NCBI GenBank assembly: GCA_963709185.1
Contig: CAVPVQ010000028.1
Span: 599,278-663,277, forward strand
DNA: 64,000 nucleotides
Origin: Roseiarcus sp963709185
Lineage (GTDB): Bacteria > Pseudomonadota > Alphaproteobacteria > Rhizobiales > Beijerinckiaceae
Direction: 5' to 3'
The position numbers and the translations under genes were made by a program. The notes under the pieces are model-generated. The model searched no databases. It was not told where the DNA came from and saw only the letters and a list, made by a program, of their open reading frames with translations. Numbering within the stretch: position 1 is the first letter of the stretch; each line of letters starts with the position of its first letter. Of this stretch, positions 48,315-58,056 are shown one piece after another.

Positions 48315-49922
48315 TCAATTTTGGGTTGACTGGTCGGCGCCGGCTTTGAGGAGCTTATAGACAATCGCGTCGACCAGCGCCTGGAATGACGCATCGATGA
48401 TGTTCCCGGACACGCCGACGGTCGACCAGCGCGCGCCCGTCGCGTCGCCGAATTCGATCAGAACGCGTGTCACGGCGTCGGTGCCGCCCTGAAACACCCG
48501 GACCCGATAGTCGAGCAACTCCAGGTCCCCGATATAGCGCTGATAGACGCCAAGGTCCTTGCGCAAGGCCAGATCGAGCGCGTTAACCGGACCGTTGCCC
48601 TCGGCGGCGGAAATCAGCGTCTCACCGCGAATGTTGATTTTGACGACCGCTTGCGAGGCGGAGACGAGGGCGCCGCTGGCGTTGAACTTGCGTTCCACAT
48701 TGACGCTGAAGCCTTGGACTTCGAAGAATGCCGGCGTCTCGCCGAGCGCGCGCCGCGCGAGCAATTCGAAGGAAGCGTCGGCGGCTTCGTAGGCGTAGCC
48801 TTCGGCCTCTTTGGCCTTCACCTGGTCAAGCAGGAACGACAGCCTGGGGTCGTCGCTGCGCGCCGCGACGCCCAGACGCGCCAGTTGCGCGATGAGATTG
48901 GACTTGCCCGCCTGGTCGGAGATCAGAACGGCGCGGGTGTTGCCGACGCTTTCGGGCGGCACATGCTCGTAGGTGCGCGGATCCTTGGCGAGCGCCGACG
49001 CGTGGATGCCCGCCTTGGTCGCAAAAGCAGAGGCGCCGACATAGGGCGCGTGGCGATTCGGCGCGCGATTGAGCAGCTCGTCGAACGCATGCGATATCTT
49101 TGAAATCTCGGTCAGCGAATCGGGCGTGACGCCAGTCTCGAATCGCTCGCTCAACTCAGGCTTGAGCAGGAGCGTCGGGATCAACGTGACCAGATTGGCG
49201 TTGCCGCAACGCTCGCCGAGACCGTTCAGGGCGCCTTGAATCTGTCGAGCGCCGGCGCGCACAGCCGCCAATGAATTCGCGACCGCGTTCCCGGTATCGT
49301 CATGCGCGTGAATTCCAAGACGGTCGCCCGGGATGGCGTCGGCGAGCTCCCGAACGATGCGTTCGACCTCGTCGGGCAACGTGCCGCCGTTGGTGTCGCA
49401 CAACACGATCCATCGCGCCCCCGCAGCATGCGCTACGCGAGCGCAGCTCAGCGCATAATCGGGATTGGCCTTGTATCCGTCGAAGAAATGCTCGCAGTCG
49501 ACCATCGCCTCGCGGCCCGCTCCGAGCGCCGCTTTCACGCTTTCCTCGATGCTCTCCAGATTTTCATCGAGCGTGCATCCCAGCGCGACACGAACATGAT
49601 AGTCCGAGGACTTGGCGACGAAGACGATCGAATCGGCGTCAGCGGCAAGCAGGGCGGTCAGGCCCGGATCGTTGTGGGCGGATCGCCCGGGGCGCTTGGT
49701 CATCCCGAACGCCGCGAAGCGGGCGCGCATCATCGGCTTGCGCTCGAAGAATTTTGTGTCGACCGGATTGGCGCCGGGATAGCCGCCTTCGACGTAGTCG
49801 ACCCCGAGGCGGTCGAGCATGGCGGCGATCTGGCGCTTGTCTTCGAGCGAAAAATCAACGCCGGTCGTCTGCGCGCCGTCGCGCAGCGTCGTGTCGAAAA
49901 GATAAAGACGGTCGTGCGTCAT
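48315..49922 (-). CDS. cimA: Citramalate synthase
   Basis: A 535-residue LeuA-family acyltransferase condensing pyruvate and acetyl-CoA to (R)-citramalate, which feeds isoleucine synthesis independent of threonine. The TIM-barrel start LYLFDTTLRDGAQTTGVDFS, the metal site GIHAHDDTGNAVANS and a C-terminal LeuA dimer/regulatory domain are present. The sequence follows the CimA rather than the LeuA branch (VEGGYPGANPVDTKFF). It is third in a cysS-GNAT-cimA unit, 13 bp after the GNAT gene. Confidence 0.9.
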   Translation of the reverse strand: MTHDRLYLFDTTLRDGAQTTGVDFSLEDKRQIAAMLDRLGVDYVEGGYPGANPVDTKFFERKPMMRARFAAFGMTKRPGRSAHNDPGLTALLAADADSIVFVAKSSDYHVRVALGCTLDENLESIEESVKAALGAGREAMVDCEHFFDGYKANPDYALSCARVAHAAGARWIVLCDTNGGTLPDEVERIVRELADAIPGDRLGIHAHDDTGNAVANSLAAVRAGARQIQGALNGLGERCGNANLVTLIPTLLLKPELSERFETGVTPDSLTEISKISHAFDELLNRAPNRHAPYVGASAFATKAGIHASALAKDPRTYEHVPPESVGNTRAVLISDQAGKSNLIAQLARLGVAARSDDPRLSFLLDQVKAKEAEGYAYEAADASFELLARRALGETPAFFEVQGFSVNVERKFNASGALVSASQAVVKINIRGETLISAAEGNGPVNALDLALRKDLGVYQRYIGDLELLDYRVRVFQGGTDAVTRVLIEFGDATGARWSTVGVSGNIIDASFQALVDAIVYKLLKAGADQSTQN

Positions 49923-49935
49923 GTTCGTTCAACCA

Positions 49936-50463
49936 CTAGTGAAGCGTGGATTCGGGCCGGGTGGTCGGACCGGCCGCAGCCAGCGTCTTGACCATCGTCG
50001 TGTTGGCGAGCCATTCGCCGCCGAGTTGGATCATGTTGCGCCGCTGCGCGACAAATCCCTGCCGCTCGAACAGTGCGCGGGCGGTGTCGCTGACATCGCT
50101 GATCAATTGCTTGGCGCCGCGCGCCGTCGCGAGCCGCGTCAGCGCGTCGATCAAGGCCGCGCCGACGCCGCGCCGTGCGTAGTCGGGGTCGACATAAAGC
50201 ATGTCAATGACGTCACCGCCTTTCAGGCTGCCGAAGCCGATCGTCTGGCCTGAAAGCGCGGCGACCAATGTCAGTGATTTCTCCAGACGCGACCCGAAGG
50301 CCGCGACATCGTCCGCGGCCGCAGCCCAGACTCGACGCTGGTCCTCGCTGTAGTCGTCGCTCGTCAATGTCTCGATGCTGTCGCGAAAGATCGCCGCGCA
50401 GCGCGCGGCGTCGGCAGGAAGGAAAGGGCGCAACGTCGGCGCGAAGGGGCGACCGGAGGTCAT
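49936..50463 (-). CDS. GNAT family N-acetyltransferase
   Basis: A 175-residue acetyltransferase with the acetyl-CoA loop YARRGVGAALIDAL and the strands VIDMLYVDPDY and FERQGFVAQRR typical of GNAT proteins. The substrate is unknown. ATG 50463 has GGGAG 8 bases upstream, located inside the cysS coding end, and overlaps the corrected cysS stop (ATGA); the GTG at 50478 was rejected. The overlap shows that cysS originally ended at 50460. Confidence 0.85.
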   Translation of the reverse strand: MTSGRPFAPTLRPFLPADAARCAAIFRDSIETLTSDDYSEDQRRVWAAAADDVAAFGSRLEKSLTLVAALSGQTIGFGSLKGGDVIDMLYVDPDYARRGVGAALIDALTRLATARGAKQLISDVSDTARALFERQGFVAQRRNMIQLGGEWLANTTMVKTLAAAGPTTRPESTLH

Positions 50464-51969
50464 CGCCTGAACTCCCACGTCGTGACGCCGTCCCTGTTGT
50501 CCTTGATCACCACGCCCATTCTTGCGAGTTCGTCGCGAAGTCGGTCAGATTCCTGCCAGTCCCTGTTGGCTCGTGCGGATGCCCGCGCCGAGAGGAGGTC
50601 GCCAATGCGTTCGGAGTTCGGCGCGCTCTGGCTTGGGCGCCACGCCGCTGCGCGCGGATTTGGATTGGGTGAGCAAGCCGAGCAGATTGGCGCTCGCCTT
50701 GAAGATCGCTGAGGACGCCAGACCCTGACCCGCCTGGGTCAACCCCGCCGCGGCAAGGCCGGCGACTGCGGGATGCGCCAACCGATGAAGCTCGGCGACG
50801 GCGGCCGGCGTATTCAGATCATCGTCGAGGGCGGCCAACACGCCATCGGCGATTTCGACGTCGGGGTCGGAGTCGCCGACGACTTCGTACCATCGGTCGA
50901 GAGTCTTTTCGGATTCTTCGAGCGCTCGCAACGTCCAATCGATCGGCTGGCGGTAGTGGGTGCGCAGCATCGCGAGCCGCAGGACTTCGCCCGACCACTG
51001 CCGACCGCCGAACCTTGTGGTATTCAACAAATCGTGGATAGTGACGAAGTTGTCGAGGCTCTTCGACATCTTCTCGCCTTCGACCTGCAGAAAGCCGTTG
51101 TGCATCCACACATTGGCCATGCGCGGCGTGTCGAGGGCGCAGCAGGACTGGGCGATCTCGTTTTCATGGTGAGGGAAGACGAGGTCGATGCCGCCGCCGT
51201 GAATGTCGAAGACATTCCTGGTCGGATCGTCACTGGCGAGCCCTCCGCCGAACGGCGTCAGCAGCTTGGCCATCGACATGGCGGAGCATTCGATATGCCA
51301 GCCCGGCCGGCCAAGGGCCGCGATGCCGCACGGGCTCGGCCACCCCGGCTCGTTCGCCTTCGAGGGCTTCCACAACACGAAATCCATCGGGTCGCGCTTG
51401 TAAGGGGCGACATCGACCCGCGCGCCGGCGATCATCTCGTCGAGCGAGCGCCGCGCCAGCGATCCGTAGCGGGGCGCGCCGGGATAGCGATCCATCGCGG
51501 CGGGCGAAAACAGCACATTGTCTTCGGCGACATAGGCTAGGCCTCGCGCGACGAGCCGCTCGATGATCGCAACCATTTCTGCGATGTGGTCGGTCGCGCG
51601 GGGCTCTTCAGTCGGCGGCAGGCAAACCAGGGCGCTCGCATCCTCGTGAAATTGCCTCTCGGTCGCCCGGGTCACTTCACGAATTGCAACGTTGAGAGGC
51701 AGATCAGGAAAATCGCGCGCCGCGCGCGCGTTGATCTTGTCGTCGACGTCCGTGATGTTGCGGGCATAGACGACGTGGTCCGCGCCGTAGCGGCGACGCA
51801 GCAGGCGAAAGAGAACATCGAAGACAATCAGCGGGCGCGCATTGCCGATATGGGCGTAGTCGTAAACGGTGGGGCCGCAGACGTAGAGGCGCACGTTCTC
51901 ACGGTCGATAGGTTCGAAGACCTCTTTTGACCTGGATGCCGTGTTGTATAGCTTCAAAGGTCTCGACAT
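50460..51969 (-). pseudogene. cysS: Cysteinyl-tRNA synthetase, one frameshift near C-terminus
   Basis: Class I synthetase charging tRNA-Cys. HIGN (YAHIGNARP), the zinc ligand segments LYVCGPTVYD, WHIECSAMS and FPHHENEIAQS, and KMSKS are all intact. The frame is open to about 50650, where a GCGCGC run (50650-50656) carries one extra base. Skipping it gives APNSERIGDLLSARASARAN, RDWQESDRLRDELARMG, VVIKDN and WEFRR with a stop at 50460, exactly the usual C-terminus (502 residues); uncorrected, the protein ends at 50545 with an unrelated tail. Since the enzyme is normally essential, a sequencing insertion is the likeliest cause. Start MSRPLKLYNT at 51969. Confidence 0.88.
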
Positions 51970-52272
51970 ATCGCTTCCACCAGCCGCGCGATAACGCATT
52001 CGAGCTGGCCGGATCGTCGCTTTTCATGACTTTGGATTGAAAAAGACGCGCACCAGCCAGCTACAATGCTAGCTGCAAATGATAATAATCCAGCAAATGC
52101 GGAACGGGCGCGTCATAAGATAAGTCTTCTCGCAGCCGGTGACGGAAGTCAAGCCGAACGGATTGATCGGGCTGGTCTGAACTCGTTAACCTTGCGTTCA
52201 CCCTGCACCCTCAGGATTGCGCTCACAGGCCGGTCCGGCCTGAGAGCGATTCCCAAAATCCCGAGCCAGCGC
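51970..52272. other. Intergenic region between divergent cysS and secreted protein gene
   Basis: About 300 bp with locally lower GC (52025-52110) that must hold both divergent promoters. I see no RNA gene, repeat or additional reading frame of coding character in it. Confidence 0.5.
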
Positions 52273-52587
52273 ATGCGTCGTTACAAGTCGTGGGTGGCAA
52301 CTATTCCGTTTCTCTTCGCTTTCGCCTCAGGCGACGCACAGGCGGCGCAAGGGCCAATCGAAGTAGGGCATGTTTTCATCATCGCTGGCGCGGACGGCTA
52401 TGGCGTCGAGGACTGCCTGGCGGAAGGCGGCGAATGTGGGCGCGTCGTTGCTGACGCCTGGTGCGAGGCGCACGGGCACGGCGCGGCCATTGCGTTTGGC
52501 CCGGCAGATGACGTGACCGACGCTATTCCCGCGGGGGCTGCAGCCAAGAAATCGCAACGCCCCTACATCGTTCGTTGCGGCGACTAA
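52273..52587 (+). CDS. Small secreted protein, unknown
   Basis: A 104-residue protein starting MRRYKSWVATIPFLFAFASG with a signal peptide cleaved after AQA. The mature part (GYGVEDCLAEGGECGRVVADAWCEAHGH) has four cysteines including the C-terminal one (VRCGD). Proteins of this kind recur in Hyphomicrobiales without known function. ATG 52273 was chosen because the frame upstream to 52066 shows no secretion signal or family likeness. Confidence 0.7.
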   Translation: MRRYKSWVATIPFLFAFASGDAQAAQGPIEVGHVFIIAGADGYGVEDCLAEGGECGRVVADAWCEAHGHGAAIAFGPADDVTDAIPAGAAAKKSQRPYIVRCGD

Positions 52588-52602
52588 AAGCCTGCAAGCG
52601 AA

Positions 52603-53127
52603 TCATCGCAGAAAATCGCCGCACTTCTGGACGTCGCCGCTCCCGCCCCAGGGCTGGATCGGCACGCTGGAGGTGGAATTCTTTGGCGATCCATCAATCA
52701 GCTTGTCCGTATAAGCCATATAGACCAACACGTTGCGCTTGACGTCGCATCCCCGGACGATCTGCATTTTCTTGAAGAACAGCGAACGGCGCTCGCGGAA
52801 CACAACGTCGCCCTGTTCGAACTTTTCCTTGATCTTGATCGGTCCGTATTGGCGACAGGCCAGCGATACGTCCGATGTCTGTTCCGCCAGGCCGAAGGCC
52901 CCCGCCAGACCACCTTTTTCAGGCGTTGTGAAATGGCACGCGACGCCGTCAATCGCAGGATCGTCGACGCCGTAGACCGCGAGCTTGTCGTTCGGGGTCA
53001 ACAGCTTGAAAGTCGTCGACTTCCGGAAAAGAAGATCAGGCTCGCCAGATTCCGCCCTGGCGGGGACCGCCAGCAGCAACGCGAACGCCAGTCCAAGGGG
53101 AAGGGGCGAAAAATTCGTGTTCAGCAC
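52603..53127 (-). CDS. creA: CreA family exported protein
   Basis: A 174-residue periplasmic protein with a signal peptide (LGLAFALLLAVPARA) and the CreA domain: YDDP-type segment GVDDPAIDGVACHFTTPEKGG, SLACRQYGPI, FFKKMQIVRGCDVKRN and VYMAYTDKLIDGSPKNS. Function is unknown despite wide conservation. The start is placed at GTG 53127, which has GGAG 5 bases upstream; GTG 53133 is nearly as good. The frame running up to 53445 overlaps the purD start and is not coding. Confidence 0.82.
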   Translation of the reverse strand: MLNTNFSPLPLGLAFALLLAVPARAESGEPDLLFRKSTTFKLLTPNDKLAVYGVDDPAIDGVACHFTTPEKGGLAGAFGLAEQTSDVSLACRQYGPIKIKEKFEQGDVVFRERRSLFFKKMQIVRGCDVKRNVLVYMAYTDKLIDGSPKNSTSSVPIQPWGGSGDVQKCGDFLR

Positions 53128-53372
53128 GACCACTCCGATCGGTTCGCCGCCGCGGCGACCGTCCGGGCGAATTGCACCGCCGATGTTTTCAACATCGAAG
53201 CGCCTGTCGAGAGGGCAACGCCGCGCGGCCAGAGCCGGAAGCTTGTTCACCCTCCCGACCAAAAGCGCAAGAGAGCCGGCGATGCGCTTTGGTTGATCGC
53301 TCGCCCATCCTCGCCTAATGAAGCGTCGGAAAAGCGCTTGAACGAAGCGGGCGCTCGCGCGGCGAGACGGGT

Positions 53373-54653
53373 ATGAACGTTTTGATTTTGGGGGCGGGCG
53401 CAAGAGAGCATGCGCTCGCGCTCGCTCTCGCCCGCTCGCGCTCATTGACGCGACTGTTCATTGCCCCGGGCAATCCGGGCGCGGCGAGTGTCGCGCAGAT
53501 CGTCGACGTCGACATCGACGACCACCCCGCGATGGCGCGCCTTTGTGAAACTCACGCCATCGACCTGGTCGTCGTCGGTCCCGAGGGGCCTCTGGTGGCG
53601 GGCTTGGTGGACGATCTGTCCGCGGCCGGGATTCTTTGCTTCGGCCCGAGCCGAGCCGCAGCGGGGCTGGAGGGATCCAAAGGGTTCGCCAAGGATTTTT
53701 GCCGCGACTTCGGCATTCCCACCGCGGCCTATGAACGCTTCGATCGGATGGATGACGCGCTCGCCTTCGTGCGCGCGAAGGGCGCGCCGATCGTCGTCAA
53801 AGCGGACGGTCTGGCGGCCGGCAAGGGGGTGGTCGTCGCGACGACGCTGACGCAGGCGGAGGAGGCGGTTCGATCGATGTTCGGCGGCGATTTCGGCGCG
53901 GCCGGAGCTTCTGTGGTGATCGAGGAAGTTCTCGACGGCGAAGAGGTATCTTTCTTCGCGATCAGCGACGGGGAACGGGCGGAGCCCTTTTCCTGCGCTC
54001 AGGACCACAAGCGCGTCGGCGATGGGGACACTGGCCCGAACACCGGCGGGATGGGCGCCTATTCGCCGGCGCCTCTCGTCACAAGGGAAATGAGCGACCG
54101 CATCATGCGAGACATCGTCGCGCCGACGATCGCTGGCATGCGCGCGCGCGGCGCGCCGTTTCGAGGAATCTTGTTCGCTGGGCTGATGATCGGCGCGGAC
54201 GGACCCAAACTGATCGAGTACAACGTCCGCTTCGGCGATCCGGAGGCGGAGGTCGTCCTGGCGAGATTGGAAAGCGATCTTCTTGAGCTGCTGCTTGGCG
54301 CCGCGCAGGGGCGACTGCCGCCCGAAGCGCCGCAATTTTCGAACGACGCCGCGCTCACCGTGGTGCTCGCCACGCGCGGCTATCCCGGCGCGGTCGCGAA
54401 AGGCTCGGAAATCCGCGGACTCGAAGAAGCCTCCCGACTTCCCGGCGTGACAGTCCTCTATGCGGGCGTCAGCAGGCAAGGCGCGCGACTTCTCGCGAAC
54501 GGCGGGCGCGTCCTCGCCGTCACCGCCAAGGGCGATAGCGTCGCTCAGGCCCGGACGCGCGCCTATGCGGCCGTGGACGCCATCGACTGGCCAGAAGGTT
54601 TCTGTCGTCGCGACATTGGCTGGCGAGCGATCTTGCACGAACACGGCGGTTGA
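53373..54653 (+). CDS. purD: Phosphoribosylamine--glycine ligase
   Basis: A 426-residue GAR synthetase joining phosphoribosylamine and glycine in purine synthesis. N-terminal VLILGAGAREHALALALARS, PGNPG and GPEGPLVAGLVD, the ATP-grasp segment VVKADGLAAGKGVVVA, and GFRGILFAGLMIG / RFGDPEAEVVL are as expected for the family. It is divergent from the creA-like gene with about 245 bp between them. Confidence 0.97.
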   Translation: MNVLILGAGAREHALALALARSRSLTRLFIAPGNPGAASVAQIVDVDIDDHPAMARLCETHAIDLVVVGPEGPLVAGLVDDLSAAGILCFGPSRAAAGLEGSKGFAKDFCRDFGIPTAAYERFDRMDDALAFVRAKGAPIVVKADGLAAGKGVVVATTLTQAEEAVRSMFGGDFGAAGASVVIEEVLDGEEVSFFAISDGERAEPFSCAQDHKRVGDGDTGPNTGGMGAYSPAPLVTREMSDRIMRDIVAPTIAGMRARGAPFRGILFAGLMIGADGPKLIEYNVRFGDPEAEVVLARLESDLLELLLGAAQGRLPPEAPQFSNDAALTVVLATRGYPGAVAKGSEIRGLEEASRLPGVTVLYAGVSRQGARLLANGGRVLAVTAKGDSVAQARTRAYAAVDAIDWPEGFCRRDIGWRAILHEHGG

Positions 54654-54793
54654 GTTGCGTTGCCGTTTAGGTCCGGAAGGGTTGACAATAGCCGAGCGCT
54701 GCAAGGCGCCGCGAAGCCTTCGTCGGATTGAACTCCGTTTCCGATCGACTTCCCCAGCCACGATATTTTCGACAGCATTCCCCGAGGATTGGA

Positions 54794-55663
54794 ATGGAAT
54801 CACGAAGACGCAACGCCTCGGCGCCTTCCTCGCCCTCCTTCGCAGTAGCGCTCGGGGGCGGCGGGGCGCGCGGTATCGCCCATATCGCCATCCTTGAGGC
54901 GTTTGACGAGTTGGGTGTCAGGCCCGTGGCGCTCTCCGGCACGTCGATCGGCGCCATCATTGGCGCCGCCTACGCGGGGGGAATCGAAGCCAAGCAATTG
55001 CGCGCTCATACATTGCTCGTCATGCGCAATCGGTCCGAGGTGATGGCCAAACTGTTGAAGGCGCGTGTCGGCCGTTTCACCGATATCGTCTTGCGCGGGC
55101 TCGCAAACCCAATGCTGCTCGATGCCGAGATTTTTCTCGATCTTTTTTGGCCGGAGGCGGTGCCGGAACGCTTCGAGGATCTTGTGACCCCGCTTCAGGT
55201 CGTCACGACGGACTTTCGCGACCGCTGCGAGGCTGTTTTCTCGTCCGGATTGCTGGCGCCGGCGGTTGCCGGATCGATGGCGATTCCCGGCCTGATCAAG
55301 CCGGTCGAGTCGGGCGGCCGAGTGCTCATTGACGGAGGCGCGGTCAATCCTTTGCCCTATGACCTCCTGTTCGAGGCCGCCGACGTGGTGATCGCCGTCG
55401 ACGTCACGTTTGGTGGATCGCGAGAGCGAAAGAATCCAGCGCCGTTCGACGCGATGTTCGGCGCGGCGCAAATCATGCAGGGCGCAATAACGACGCAAAA
55501 ATTGAAACTGCGAGCGCCCGACATTCTTGTGCGGCCGATGGTCGAGCAGTTCCGCGTGCTTGATTTCTTCCGGGCCGCACAGATTTTGCGGGCCGCGGAG
55601 CCGGCCAAGGAAGACATCAAGCGAAGGCTCGCCGCCGCGTTGGAGCGCGTCTCGGCTAAGTGA
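54794..55663 (+). CDS. Patatin-like phospholipase / RssA-type protein
   Basis: A 289-residue patatin-domain protein: the oxyanion loop GGGGARGIAHI (about 22-32), nucleophile motif GTSIG (near Ser50) and the catalytic Asp in DGGAVNPLP are all present, so lipase activity is expected. ATG 54794 follows GAGGATTGGA. The last 8 bases overlap the convergent fmt gene. The substrate (phospholipid or other ester) is unknown. Confidence 0.87.
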   Translation: MESRRRNASAPSSPSFAVALGGGGARGIAHIAILEAFDELGVRPVALSGTSIGAIIGAAYAGGIEAKQLRAHTLLVMRNRSEVMAKLLKARVGRFTDIVLRGLANPMLLDAEIFLDLFWPEAVPERFEDLVTPLQVVTTDFRDRCEAVFSSGLLAPAVAGSMAIPGLIKPVESGGRVLIDGGAVNPLPYDLLFEAADVVIAVDVTFGGSRERKNPAPFDAMFGAAQIMQGAITTQKLKLRAPDILVRPMVEQFRVLDFFRAAQILRAAEPAKEDIKRRLAAALERVSAK

Positions 55664-56585
55664 ATTTGGCGCCCGGCGGCACTTGCACGCCGCGCTGCAA
55701 CTCTTCGCCGGTCATTGCCGCTCTGCCGGCCCGCTGCGCTTCAAGGATCCGTATCGCGCCGTGACCGCAAGCGATTGTCAAAGCTCGGTCGATCACCGTC
55801 CCCGGTGGGCCAGACCCCTCGATCGTCGCAACCCGGAAGATTTTTATGCGCTCCAGGCCGCGGCCCAGATCGATTTCGGAATGGGCGCCGGGGTCGGGAG
55901 AAAGTCCATGAATGTGATTGCGCAATACTCGCGCGTCGAGCCGCCAATCAATCCGCGTCTCGCTCTTATCTATCTTGTGGGCGTAAGTTACGCCTTCCGC
56001 GCTTTGCGCGCGGAAAGTCAGGCCGTCCCGCGCCAAGGCGGACAACGCGCGCTTCATAAGCGAAGCGCCCATATCGGCCAAGGCACGGGAGACATCGCCG
56101 GCGGTGGCGCTCTCGTCGATTGCCAGGCGCTCCTCCAAAACGATAGGGCCGGTGTCCAACCCCTCCTCCATGCGCATTACGCTTACGCCGGTTTCGGCGT
56201 CTCCGGCCATGATGGCTCTCTGGATTGGGGCTGCCCCGCGCCATCGCGGTAAAAGGGAAGCGTGCAAGTTCAAGCATCCGAGCCGCGGCGCGGCCAGAAT
56301 GGCTGGCGGCAGAATCAACCCATATGCGACGACAACCGCGACGTCGGCGCCGCGCTCTCGAAACTCCTCCTGGATTTGAGCGTCCCTCAGGTTTGCCGGC
56401 GTCACGACGGGTATCGAGAGACGCTCCGCCATCCGATGAACAGGAGTTTTGGTCGGCTCGAGACCTCGCCGGCCAGCGGGCTTGGGTGCGCGCGTATATG
56501 CCGCGACAACTTCGTGCCCTTGCTTGACGATGTCGAGAAGGGTCGGCGTCGCAAATTCGGGCGCGCCCATGAAGATGATACGCAT
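55656..56585 (-). CDS. fmt: Methionyl-tRNA formyltransferase
   Basis: A 309-residue enzyme that formylates initiator Met-tRNA. The N-terminal Rossmann domain contains the folate-site motif NLHASLLPRWRGAAPIQRAI with its Asn, His and the Asp in MEEGLDTGPI; the C-terminal OB-like domain runs from about 208 (YAHKIDKSETRIDW). Usually paired with def; here def is not adjacent, and the gene is convergent with the patatin gene. Confidence 0.96.
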   Translation of the reverse strand: MRIIFMGAPEFATPTLLDIVKQGHEVVAAYTRAPKPAGRRGLEPTKTPVHRMAERLSIPVVTPANLRDAQIQEEFRERGADVAVVVAYGLILPPAILAAPRLGCLNLHASLLPRWRGAAPIQRAIMAGDAETGVSVMRMEEGLDTGPIVLEERLAIDESATAGDVSRALADMGASLMKRALSALARDGLTFRAQSAEGVTYAHKIDKSETRIDWRLDARVLRNHIHGLSPDPGAHSEIDLGRGLERIKIFRVATIEGSGPPGTVIDRALTIACGHGAIRILEAQRAGRAAMTGEELQRGVQVPPGAKFT

Positions 56586-56708
56586 GTTGCGAGGGCGATA
56601 GCATCGACGCGCCCGGCGGTCAAAACGCGATCGCTTATGGTCGCTATGGAATTTCGCCGCGAACTCGGCTCAACTGTCGTTCCAGAAATTCCCACGCGCG
56701 GCGCACCG

Positions 56709-57143
56709 ATGATCGGACCGGAAGGCAAACCCAACGCAGCGCAATCGGGGGGCTGTCGACTCGACGTGCGTGTGTACTATGAGGACACCGACTTTTCGGG
56801 GCGGGTCTATCACGCTTCCTATCTGCGCTTCCTCGAGCGCGGACGAACGGAATGGCTGCGGGCGCGCGGCTTCGGACAGCGTGAGCTTGCGTCCGCCGGG
56901 TCGGTCCTCTTTGCGGTGCGTCGCATCGAGATCGACTATCTCCGGCCCGCGCTGATGGACGATCTGTTGACGATCGAGACGACGATCGCCGCGATTGGCG
57001 GCGCAACGGTCGACTTTCGTCAATCGGTTGTCCGGGGCGAAGAGATGCTCGCCAATGCGCTCGTCTGCGTCGTCGCGCTGTCCAACGGTCGTCCCGCACG
57101 TTTGCCTGGAAATATACGTGCGCAGTTTTCCGCCCGGAAATGA
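56709..57143 (+). CDS. ybgC: Tol-Pal type acyl-CoA thioesterase (hotdog fold)
   Basis: A 144-residue YbgC-like thioesterase with the active-site segment RVYYEDTDFSGRVYHASYLRF (Asp in YEDTDFSG) and FLERGRTEWLRARGF. It normally heads the tolQRAB cluster, but here the next genes are phage-derived and on the other strand, so the tol genes were presumably separated by the prophage. ATG 56709 is the closest plausible start; ATG 56637 and 56646 give slightly longer products. Confidence 0.9.
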   Translation: MIGPEGKPNAAQSGGCRLDVRVYYEDTDFSGRVYHASYLRFLERGRTEWLRARGFGQRELASAGSVLFAVRRIEIDYLRPALMDDLLTIETTIAAIGGATVDFRQSVVRGEEMLANALVCVVALSNGRPARLPGNIRAQFSARK

Positions 57144-57164
57144 CCGAGGCGGCGGCGCGCCGAC

Positions 57165-57530
57165 TCAGAGGCCGCGATTCTCAATCGCTCGGTCAAATCG
57201 CGAGGCAAGCGCTTCGATACGCTCTCCGATATGGACCTCCATATCGCGGAGGTCGCTGCGATTCGGCAGGGCGCTGATGGTCTCCCGGAGACGGTGATGA
57301 TCTTCGTGAAGCTGCGCCAAGCGCTCCGACAGCAAAGCAGCGGCGCCGGCGGCTTCATCCTTGTGGGTTTCGAGGTCGATCCGCTGACGATCGATGGAAA
57401 TCGACAGTCGCTCCAGACGCGCGATCAGACGCCAAACGAACGCCGCGACGCTGACGATCAATGTCGAGGTTCCCGTGACGAACCATTCGACGAAGCTCCA
57501 AGGCGGCTCGCCCACTGCTGGCAGGTCCAT
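57165..57530 (-). CDS. Phage-type small membrane protein with coiled coil
   Basis: 121 residues: a membrane segment at about 10-34 (FVEWFVTGTSTLIVSVAAFV) followed by a long charged helix predicted as coiled coil (about 38-118). This single-anchor plus coiled-coil layout occurs in phage proteins such as DUF2730 members and inner-membrane spanins. It is the last gene of the leftward prophage block and stops 22 bp from the thioesterase. Function not demonstrable from sequence. Confidence 0.55.
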   Translation of the reverse strand: MDLPAVGEPPWSFVEWFVTGTSTLIVSVAAFVWRLIARLERLSISIDRQRIDLETHKDEAAGAAALLSERLAQLHEDHHRLRETISALPNRSDLRDMEVHIGERIEALASRFDRAIENRGL

Positions 57531-57671
57531 CGGATGTCCCCGGGGTTGTCACTGCGTCCGACGCTCGCCATAGAACGGCGCGTTCGCAGGCGCGGATTGG
57601 CCAGCGAATTTCGGAGTCTCCGAGCAAGACAGCAAAAGCCGAGCGCGCCATTGACACGCTCGAATTGCGGT

Positions 57672-58055
57672 CTACCGCCCTGTTCTTCTTTGCCCTGGAA
57701 CATCGGAAATGCCGACGGCAGCGGATATGCCACCAGCGTTAGTTTCGGCCGCTACGACGGCCGTCAGTACTGCGCCGACCAGTCTCGCGTCGGTCGCGAT
57801 TCCCGGGCCGTCAGCCGCCGCCGCGCAAATCCTATCGGCGGCGCCGGCCAGTGCGCCAAGCGCGTGCGATTTCGGATGCGCGTCGCCGAGCGCGTCGATC
57901 AGCGGATCGGTCGCCTTGCACAGCTTGTCGAGGTCGACCACAACGCCGTTGATGTCGGACGTGGCGCGCGCCGCGCCGCCGATCGTCTCGACGACGACCG
58001 GCGCGCCCTGCCAGCCGCCAAGAAAAGCCGCGAGTGCGGCGACGGCGGGCGCCAC
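57672..58055 (-). CDS. Hypothetical phage-associated protein
   Basis: 127 residues, alanine/glycine-rich, GTG start at 58055 immediately after the lipoprotein stop. No recognisable domain; hydrophobicity is moderate (AVAALAAFLGGW at the start, a weaker segment near residue 95) so membrane association is possible. The tight spacing to the lipoprotein gene supports it being real. Confidence 0.45.
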   Translation of the reverse strand: MAPAVAALAAFLGGWQGAPVVVETIGGAARATSDINGVVVDLDKLCKATDPLIDALGDAHPKSHALGALAGAADRICAAAADGPGIATDARLVGAVLTAVVAAETNAGGISAAVGISDVPGQRRTGR

Positions 58056-58056
58056 G

